Part shown: piece by piece, positions 57,040 through 64,000 of the stretch
How positions within the stretch are numbered: position 1 is the first letter of the stretch
How the letters are laid out: every line of letters starts with the position of its first letter
DNA from: Kingdonia uniflora
Taxonomy: Eukaryota > Streptophyta > Magnoliopsida > Ranunculales > Circaeasteraceae
Assembly (NCBI GenBank): GCA_014058105.1
Contig: JACGCM010000004.1
Coordinates: 744,001 to 808,000, forward strand
Length of the DNA stretch: 64,000 nucleotides
Reading direction: 5' to 3'
Program-made: the position numbers and the translations under genes
Notes under the pieces: generated by a model
Seen by the model: the letters and a program-made list of their open reading frames with translations, nothing else
Databases searched by the model: none
What the model was told of the DNA's origin: nothing

Positions 57040-57690
57040 AAACTCTGTAATGGTAGCTAGTAGGAAGAGAAGCTTTAATAGGTTCAGAAAAGGAATTTTT
57101 TGGAGTTGTGGTCAATCGGGTCATTATAGATTGGATTGCAAAGCGGGGAAAATTTTTTTAAGAAAGTTTGGCATGAGGCTTCGAAAGTGACATTAACAAA
57201 CTGGCAATGGATACTAGGTGTGATGGTAACGAGGTACTCCTCGTGGTGGTCGCTAATGGTTCTCGCCACAATAGAGGATGGGTGTTTGATAGTGGGGCTA
57301 CAATGCATGCATGTGCACAAAAGGCACGGTTCAACAATTATTCAAGATGTGAGGGTAGCAAGTTTGCGTTAACGAGCAATGGCTCTCGAAGGCCGATTTT
57401 GGGAGTAGGTGATATTCGCTTGAGGATGTTCGATTGACGCATGTTAGTTTTTTATGATGTTCAATATGTGCCGAGTATGACTCATAATCTAATTTCACTT
57501 TCTAAATGAGATAATGAGGGTTGTAATTACTCCCGGCGAGGTGGAGTAATGAAAGTTTATCGGAAATCTTCTTTGATCATGATGGGAGCTCTAAACGGGA
57601 ACTTGTATGCGTTTGGCAATAAATCAATGGGTGGAAATGTGAAGGTTGTGCGTTCCAAGGGAGCTTTGGATATTTCTTGAAAGTGGAATT
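57040..57690 (+). pseudogene. copia D gag zinc knuckle and protease fragment
   Basis: FWSCGQSGHYRLDCKA (near 57100) is a copia zinc knuckle whose first Cys is Phe. WVFDSGATMHACAQKARFNN (near 57280) is the aspartic protease core with intact DSGA. YDVQYVPSMTHNLISLSK (near 57455) and GALNGNLYAFG are the gag-pre-integrase block that follows protease in Ty1/copia elements. Stops after MFD and SLSK break the frame. Integrase and RT are deleted. Confidence 0.75.
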
Positions 57691-57852
57691 TAGTTAAAGG
57701 TGGAGTAATGGCACGGTCTACAAAGATGGTCAAAAGTTGGTTTCGATTGTTGGATCTAGGAAAAGCCAAGACTCGGGTAATTCTCTTAATTGAGAAGTAA
57801 CGAGGATACACGACGATTGCAGAAGAAATTGTTTTATTACCGAGGTAAAGAT

Positions 57853-58524
57853 TGTTAGGAATACGACTCAAAAAATAGGGAAAGTCATTCGAACGAGTGG
57901 GGAAGTCGATCGAACGGCAGAGTTCTATTGAAGTTATTCGAACGACTTAGGAAGTCGTTCAAACGAATTGAGCCCTTGGGCCAAAATTCCAGAGAGTTGG
58001 AAAAAGTTTGTTCGAATGACCTAATGACTCGTTCGAACGAAAATGGCTCTGTTTGGTTATTTTTATGTTTGCTTCAAATGGGATTTAATCTAAAGCAATG
58101 GATTATCTTGGGATGCATACTTTTGAGATGACCCAATAGAAAACCTATAAATAAAGAGGCTATGTTAAAGGCCTCGGTACTGTGAGAAAGAGTTAGAGAG
58201 AGAAAAAGGAGAAATCTAGGGTTTTGCTCTTGAGAGATTTCTTGGGTTTTTCTTTCTAGGGTTTCTTGCTGGGGTTTATCTGTAAGGGTAGAGGTGAAGT
58301 TTGATTGATCTCTAGAACTTCTTGTAGCCCTTAGTGTGATAATATATTCGTCACGCTTGTCGGGGGTTGGTTTTCCCCTGTTTAGAGTTTCCACCTAATT
58401 TAAACCTTGTGTATGTGATTTATTGCTTTGGATTGAATTATTTGTGGTTAGTTTATAGATATTTGGTTCTTGCTAAATCGTATTGTGCTTCCGCGTTGTG
58501 ATTTGCCCCCTCGGTTTCCCGACA
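57853..58524 (+). repeat. D 3' LTR
   Basis: 672 bp, TGTTAGGAATACG ... GTTTCCCGACA. TATA box CCTATAAATAAAG at about 58141, 100 bp downstream of the last TTCGAA. The downstream leader has CTAGGGTTTT repeats. Confidence 0.75.
57888..58037. promoter_or_regulatory. TTCGAA/GGCCAAA array, D 3' LTR
   Basis: CATTCGAACGAG, TATTCGAACGAC, TGTTCGAATGAC and CGTTCGAACGA with mutated sites between, and CTTGGGCCAAAATTCCAGAG at about 57974. Relative to the element direction this last word is inverted compared with G and T, as expected for an orientation-independent enhancer. Confidence 0.6.
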
Positions 58525-58893
58525 CCATAATTTGCAAAGACCTTTGTGATTGCTGCTTTGCAAGTATAATTTTTTTCCTATGGCTAAAAATCGAAGTGCC
58601 CATAAATAAAAGGAAAGTAAATTTTATGATATATATGGCAGATATAATTGTACCTTACTGTGGGATTCATCCATAATAGTGAAAATTTCACCTAATTCTT
58701 TTATATTTTCAAACATCAAATCTGCCTTGATTTTCTATACTTATGTCTGTATTCCCGGGCATTTGTACCGAGCCATCACACGTAAAGGATTTCACTGAAA
58801 TTAAAATGGCATTGAATTAGATTTGTTGTTTGATTAAAAATTCTACGACCCTGTTAGAAAAATGTTATTACTAAACCTGTTTAAGAGCGTTGA

Positions 58894-61560
58894 TGCAGTG
58901 TCCTGGATTTATTATTATTATTATTATTATTTATCTATTATCATTTAATTTTATTCATTATGCATCATGCATCCACATACATCACCGTTCATCATGTATC
59001 TGCATCTTATTGCATTGTCAGGGTTTTGATTTCATCTTTCTTCATTTTCTGTATTCTAGTGGCTTCGGTGGTTGCTGGGCGGAGGAGGTTGTGTTGAGGT
59101 TTTGGAAACCTGTGGTTGGCTTGGTGGAGGTGTGTTGTTGATGCTTTAGGTGGTTGTGTAGTGTGGTGTTTGATCCAGGAGGGATCTGAGGATTTCCTTA
59201 GTTTTTAAAAGTTTTCATTGAGTGGAATCTTTTGCCCAGCTTTCTGTTCATTTTTGTTCGAATAACTCCTTTTCTGTTCGAATAAATTTCTATCTGCTTC
59301 ATTTTATTCGAACAACTTTCTCTCTATTCAAATAGATTTCCAACTGTTTCATTCTATTCGAGCAACCCTTTTTTCTGTTCGAATAGATGTCAGTTAAGTT
59401 GATTTCTAATAGTTTCAATATATTCAAACAAACTTGTCTCTGTTCGAATAAGTTACTACCTGCTTCATTTTATTCGAACAAGCTTGTTTCTGTTCGAATA
59501 TGGTTCATCCTGTTTTGTTTTGTTCGAATAAGAGTATGTTCTGTTCGAACAAAGGCGTGCTTTGACGACCAGGTTAGGTCTTTTCATGTGATTCTTGGCC
59601 GTTGGTTTGCCTAGTGATGAGTATTGGAAATTAGGGTTTTAATTACCTATTTCATTCTCTCACTCTCTCTTACACTCTCTCTCTTACTCAGTCTCCAAAT
59701 TGGAAACCTCTCTTCTATTACTTGCCGATTCATCACATTTCCTTGCTGAGCTTAGTCGCACTTCCTTTAGTGAGTGATTTCCCTATTCCTCTCCTTATTG
59801 TTGGTTCAATTTTGGCCTTGGTTGGAACCCTTGTGGCTTGTGATATTTTCGGGTTTCGTGATTTGGGTATTTGCTGAGATTAAGGAGTAATGTTTGTTGC
59901 AGGTGTTGGGTTATTCGCGTTGATGTGGTTGTTGCCTACGGTGTTGCGGCCTTATTACCCTGTCGATTGTTGGTTTGCGGTTTGTCTTTATTAGGTGAGT
60001 GTTCCTTCCTTGCCATATTCCTTTTACTAATTTGATTAGTGTTGATTTAGAGTAGAACTCTAGATAGCGAGGCATTTGTGATATAGTTATAGTCTTTATT
60101 GTATTCTTCAGTAGTTGTTATTCCAGTACAACTTTTCCTATTGATAGGCATGTAGACTGGTGTTCTCTTTATCCTTTTGGAAGTTGTGCATTTGGGTGGT
60201 ATTCTCGTGGCTTTGTCCTTGAATACTGTGTTTCAATCTTGTAGAGGCTGATGTTGCTAAGATGTTGTGACTGGTGAGTTACTATTTGCATCTGTGTTAA
60301 GATTGTTTACCATCCACTTTGGCAGGTGGGTATCCTACGTAGGCGGTGTTTGGATTGTTATCCATCCACTGAGGCAGGTGGTTATCCTATGTATGTGCTG
60401 GCCACATTGGGGCTGCTGTGTTTGGATTGTCTACCCTTTTCTCCGACAGGAGGATATCCTATGTGTGTTGGCCGTGTCGGTGGCTGTTGTGTTTTGATCC
60501 TTGGGATCTATTTGCGGCGTGGGTTTTTGTATTCTTATAAATTAACCAGGTCGGATACATAGCAAAGCTCTGCATCGGCTAACCCTCGATAGGTTTTAGG
60601 ATTCCTACATCGGGTTGAAATAGGTAGGTAAGTTTAGGATAGGTACTATCATGCCTATTACCCATCTGGGAGTGTATAGATGGTTTGAGACAGTTTTCCT
60701 TTGGTACCCATCTTATACTACATGAGGTTGAAATTCCTTAGAATTGTAAATAAAGTTTGGACATTGGCTCTGCGGGTTGTAAAGCCCGAAACACTTTGAT
60801 CAAGTGATAAATCTTTTAGCGCGGGCGAACTTTACAGAAATCGTACCCATTGTATCCATTTAAGATCTCTTTAAGGTTATTATGCATAAGCGGCTGATCA
60901 GCCCAATACATTGATTTATAGGGTCTAGTCCATTGGTTCATCACATCATAAAGCATACCCATTAGGACAATTCAAGAATAATATCATTTCACATCATACC
61001 ATATCATATCATATCATCATATCTTATCATCACATCGACATATATTCTCTATTCCTCTATTTCACGATCCATCTATTCTACACTTATATATTACTATATC
61101 TTTAAAATCTTATATTTCATTCACCTCTTCCTCTTTCTCGGCACCATTTTATTATAAGGTTATTTAGCTTTGTTGGGCATTAGTGAGCCATGGTTTTGCT
61201 CACTCTCGTATTTTCTCCCTTTCAGAGGCAGTGTAGTTGGTGGCTTTGCTGAGGGTTTCAGCTATGTTGGATCCTGTTTTGGCTGCTGCAGATCTGTTCT
61301 TGTATTAGTTCTTCTTGTACAATCTTAGCTTTTTTAGCCGTACATTATCGAGATATTGTATTGATATTTTAGTTTGTTATATATATCTTTTGCTTTCGCG
61401 TTTAATCTTTTTACTCTGATGATGTTGCTATAGTGAATGACTGAGCTATTTCCTATTAGCAAAGTCATTTGTGGGGGCAAATCTTTGGATTCCCCGACCT
61501 GCACGCCCTGGATGACATTATTTTAGATATGCTCTAATATTTTTATTTTGGGGCATGACA
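58894..61560 (+). mobile_element. 5' LTR of a gypsy T element (T3)
   Basis: 2667 bp, TGCAGTGTCCTGG ... GGGGCATGACA. The inverse copy of T1 matches it at both ends and through landmarks such as the ATGCATCATGCAT zone (58955-58975). The primer site follows at 61565. A TTA microsatellite lies at 58905-58930. The short frames inside, such as the one at 60267, are not genes. Confidence 0.85.
59257..59549. promoter_or_regulatory. TTCGAA motif array, T3 LTR
   Basis: Nine perfect TTCGAA sites plus variants in under 300 bp, nearly all as CTGTTCGAATA or TTATTCGAACAA alternating, the same flanking bases as in copia C and unlike T1/T2. A CT-rich stretch (59655-59695, CTCTCACTCTCTC) follows where transcription would start. 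Confidence 0.6.
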
Positions 61561-61564
61561 GACT

Positions 61565-61576
61565 TGGTATCAGAGC
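61565..61576 (+). other. primer binding site of T3 (initiator Met tRNA)
   Basis: TGGTATCAGAGC starts four bases after the LTR end, perfectly complementary to the 3' end of initiator-Met tRNA. Confidence 0.9.
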
Positions 61577-61726
61577 TGGAGGTTAATTTCTATCTCTGTT
61601 CTTACATATTATATGAAGAATTGTTTTTCTAGACGGAGTTAGGTCGATTCTTTTCGGTTTTATATATTTTGTCGTATTTTCTCCTTTACTGTGCTGTGTA
61701 CCTTTTGATCGTATTATTGGCTAGAG

Positions 61727-62756
61727 ATGGCAGAGGCAAAAGTCGCACGGTTGGTCGTGGTCGTGGGGGCACTCGTTGAGGTACACTTGCTAATGAGCCA
61801 GCGCTCAGTCAGGGGAGTTTGGGATATGTTCCGATTGTTCTAGATAATCCTCCAACTCTAGTAGTTCTAGAGTAGCCTGGTATTTTACCTATTCCAGTTG
61901 TTCCCTGTGTTTCAATGGAGATAAAGCAGTTTATGGAGAGTTTCACTGCCTATTTTTAGCAGGCCAGGAGCCCAGTAGTCAGAGAGTATAGTTATCTTGT
62001 GTAGCTTCAAAAGTATAAACATCCAACTTTTTCTGGCACAACAGTTCCATCTGAGGCAGACGCACGGTTCAAGTCCATTAAGAAGACTCTGAACGCGATT
62101 AAGTGTCCGGATGATCAGAGGGTGATGCTTGCTAGTTATCTTTTACAGGGTGAGGCAGATCACTGGTGGGATATAACCAAAAGGACTATCATAGAGACTC
62201 TGATACTTTGGGCATCTTTTCAGGATAGGCACTTTGAGCAGTACTTTCCCCAGAGTTACAGGGATATATGTATCCCGAAGTTCTACATGCTGGAGCAGGG
62301 CGATATGAGTATTGCCAAGTTTGATCAGCGATTCAACGAACTCTCTCGATATGTTTCCGTTCATTGTTCAGGATGAAGGGCAGCGCAAGATGAAATTTTT
62401 GAAGGGTCTTCGTCCGTACTTTAGGAAGTTTTTGATTGCTTTGGGGGCTAGTTCCTATAGAGAGGCTTTGTCTAAAGCTTTAGCGATAGAGCAGAACGAT
62501 ATGGAGGATCACAAGTCCAAGGACTTGTGAAACCAAATAAGACAAGATCAGAGGCCTGATAAGGGAAAAGCAGTCCAGAGTCAGTATGAGAACTTGGGTT
62601 CGAAGAGGCAGAAGTTTGGCAATACTGATGGTGCTCCAACTAGAGTTGCAGGGGGACAACTTACTATTGGCGCATGTTAGAACTGCGCGGAGAAGGAGCA
62701 TGCTAAGTGGTTTTGTCCTAAGCCAGACAGATGTCCTCAGCCATTGCGACAATTTT
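61727..62756 (+). pseudogene. gag: gypsy T3 gag
   Basis: From ATG 61727. The conserved gag block reads DARFKSIKKTLNAIKCPDDQ, RVMLASYLLQGEADHWWDIT (near 62150), FEQYFPQSYRD and then, shifted by one base, FLKGLRPYFRKFLIALGA. A zinc knuckle NCAEKEHAKWFCPK follows near 62690 (first Cys preserved just upstream: C-x2-C-x4-H-x4-C). This is the gag of Tekay/Del-type chromoviruses. Stops occur near 61778, 61875 and 62528 and there is a frameshift near 62370. Confidence 0.75.
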
Positions 62757-62919
62757 AGGGTCCCGTTGGTCACCAATCGCGACCACAGCAGATTTAACTG
62801 TTTTAGCAGAGGCAGTTTCAGGGTCCACAGAGTAGACAGATTGTTCCAGGTCCTTCAGGTGGACAGAGACAGCAGCATACGAGTCAGCAGTAGGGCCAGG
62901 GTTAAGGCCATGGGCAGAG

Positions 62920-63290
62920 CAAGATGTACGCAGTTGCGAGGCGAGGTGCTCGCGTCCCTAGAGTTCTTTTTGATTCCGGTGCATCGCATTTATTCATATC
63001 ATACATATTTCTTTGTTCTTTGGGAATTAAGTCTTCCCTGTTGTTAGATGAATTTTTGTGGGTACACCGCTCGATACTTCGATTTATATTTCTCAGATTT
63101 GTAAAGATTGCCCGATAGTTGTTTGTGGTCGCGTCCTTTCAACAAACTTGTTAGTGCTACCGATGCAGGAGTTTGACATTATCCTGGGTATGGATTGGTT
63201 GTCGACGCATCGAGTTACTTTAGATTATTTTGAATGGTCGGCTACTTTCAGTATCCCTAGGGAGAAGCGATTTGTGTTTGCTAGTTCGTA
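62920..63290 (+). pseudogene. gypsy T3 protease
   Basis: VPRVLFDSGASHLFISYIF (near 62960) has the catalytic DSGAS. After a one-base shift EFDIILGMDWLSTHRVTLDY (near 63170) is the second conserved block (ILGMDWL). Typical of the Tekay/Del lineage. Confidence 0.8.
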
Positions 63291-63312
63291 ACCAGCGCAG
63301 TCAGGAGATGGC

Positions 63313-64000
63313 TTGCTGGCATTCTTAGAGTTAGAATCCTCTAGTGTCAATGTTAGTTCTATTCCGGTTGTGTATGACTTTTCAAATGTTTTCCAAAAGA
63401 TATCTAGTTTTCCACTGGTGAGAGAGATTGATTTTGGTATAGATCTTATACCTGGTACAACTCCAATTTTGATGGCTCCATATCTTATGGCACCAGTTGA
63501 ACTGAAGGAATTATATGATAAGATATATGAGTTGATGGATCATAAGTTTATCTAGCCGAGTACTTCACCGTGGGGCGCTCCATTATTATTTACTAAGAAG
63601 AAGGACGGGTCTATGCGTCTTTGAATTGACTATCGCGAGTTGAACAAAGTCACGATCAAGAATAAGTATCCCTTACCTAGGATTGAGGATTTGTTTGACC
63701 AGCTTCGGGGAGCTCAGTTCTTTTTGAAGATTGATCTCAGATCGGGTTATCATTAACTGAGGATCAAGAAGGAGGATCTTTCTAAGATGGCATTCAGGAC
63801 ACGTTATGGGCACTACGAATTTTAGGTTATGCCTTTTAGATTAGCGAATGCTCCAGCAGCTTTTATGGATTTGATGAATATAATTTTTTGTCCTCATCTA
63901 GACAGGTTCGTTATTGTGTTTGTGGATGACATTCTTATTTAATCGAAGATCGAGGCCGAGCATGAGGAACACTTGAAGATTGCTTTACAGACCTTGAGGG
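63313..64000 (+). pseudogene. pol: gypsy T3 reverse transcriptase (runs off the window)
   Basis: FSNVFQKISSFPLVREIDFG leads to [100 protein letters not shown] and the catalytic [11 protein letters not shown] (near 63910-63945). Both Asp of the V-D-D box are present. Stops (for instance after KFI, at GSMRL and at GYH) interrupt it. RNase H, integrase and 3' LTR are beyond 64000. Confidence 0.85.

Larger units (their letters stand above)
56837..58524 (+). mobile_element. internally deleted copia element (family D)
   Basis: 1688 bp starting TGTTAGGAATACG, with flanks CCGTA (56832-56836) and CCATA (58525-58529), a 5-bp duplication with one change. A complete 3' LTR (57853-58524, 672 bp) and only about 120 bp of the 5' LTR (56837-56957) remain; the rest of the 5' LTR, the primer site and most of gag are deleted. 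It sits exactly between the codons for ANYG and WYYLSC of the Helitron RPA gene. Confidence 0.8.
56190..58800 (-). pseudogene. RPA1-like single-strand DNA-binding protein of the Helitron
   Basis: Minus-strand exons: IKELGEIFTIMDESHSKVQL (near 58710), then CKAAITKVFANYG (58560-58526), copia insertion, then WYYLSCLKCLRKVIHANTKY (56830-56770; Zn-binding C..C of the RPA C-terminal domain), an intron, YKLQLQVDDLTGTTTLTTFE with RYAKTMIPQSVQEQI (56670-56540; OB fold), and KLVGSTYIFQFKITDYN followed after a frameshift by DFTVSKLWAIDATLE (56380-56240). It matches the C-terminal replication factor A domain. Helitron RPA proteins are thought to coat single-stranded intermediates. Confidence 0.65.
55018..58893 (-). 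mobile_element. Helitron 3' part with RPA-like gene
   Basis: On the minus strand the left boundary reads CCGTGCGTAGTACGG (4-bp stem with loop), nine bases, then CTAG followed by T: the hairpin plus CTRR-T that defines Helitron 3' ends. The RPA-like gene is in the same orientation, as in plant Helitrons, where it lies downstream of the Rep-helicase. The 5' TC end and Rep-helicase are not in view, because the T3 element cuts in at 58894. A copia element (56837-58524) is inserted in the gene. Confidence 0.65.

Noticed and set aside
62480..62776. Minus-strand 98-codon frame
   Set aside because: It is the shadow of the gag zinc-knuckle region of T3 on the other strand.

Overview
The window is nuclear DNA of a flowering plant, most likely a eudicot. 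It is AT-rich and almost wholly made of decayed, nested transposable elements. Plant-specific marks include LTR retrotransposons primed by the initiator-Met tRNA (TGGTATCAGAGC), CACTA, PIF/Harbinger and hAT transposons, a Helitron with an RPA-like gene, a plant mobile domain gene, and intron-broken fragments of plant genes (TOUSLED-type kinase, Xaa-Pro aminopeptidase, long-chain fatty alcohol oxidase, BTB/BACK protein). I see no intact protein-coding gene, no rRNA or tRNA gene and no CRISPR. Nearly every coding stretch carries stops or frameshifts.

Layout. 1-3.85 kb: two LTR remnants and one TOUSLED kinase exon (minus strand). 3.85-20.9 kb: one nest inside a 5'-truncated LINE (13-bp target duplication at both ends). 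It holds a copia element with gag only (family C, target duplication CATAA), a Ty3/gypsy chromovirus (family G, target duplication GGCGT), a 2.5-kb solo LTR (family T), and a tandem duplication of part of the nest with its junction near 6420. 20.9-23.3 kb: host-like sequence with two non-autonomous hAT-type elements. 23.3-30.5 kb: PIF/Harbinger genes (Myb/SANT-type ORF1, DDE transposase split by a solo C LTR) next to a plant mobile domain gene. 30.5-32.9 kb: a third hAT-type element, a Tourist-like MITE and a second TOUSLED exon. 32.9-54.9 kb: a second G-family element broken by two CACTA elements of one family in opposite orientation. The first carries aminopeptidase exons and is itself hit by a 4.8-kb solo T LTR; the second carries fatty alcohol oxidase and BTB/BACK/F5-8C exons. 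54.9-58.9 kb: the 3' part of a Helitron whose RPA-like gene is split by a deleted copia element (family D). 58.9-64 kb: the 5' LTR and gag-PR-RT of a Tekay/Del-like T element that runs off the window.

The most striking signal is regulatory. The U3 regions of five unrelated LTR families (T and G, both gypsy; C, D and probably B, copia) carry dense arrays of the palindrome TTCGAA, often inside GTCGTTCGAACGAC, just upstream of a TATA box or pyrimidine-rich start region. In T, G and D the arrays are interleaved with a second shared word, TTGGGCCAAAATTCCAG. This looks like a mobile U3 promoter/enhancer cassette exchanged between superfamilies. The twin CACTA elements, which share both ends and a terminal exon but carry different host genes, are the second main finding. 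All boundaries were read by eye. Target duplications and terminal repeats are seen directly; family assignments rest on recognised motifs without database searches.
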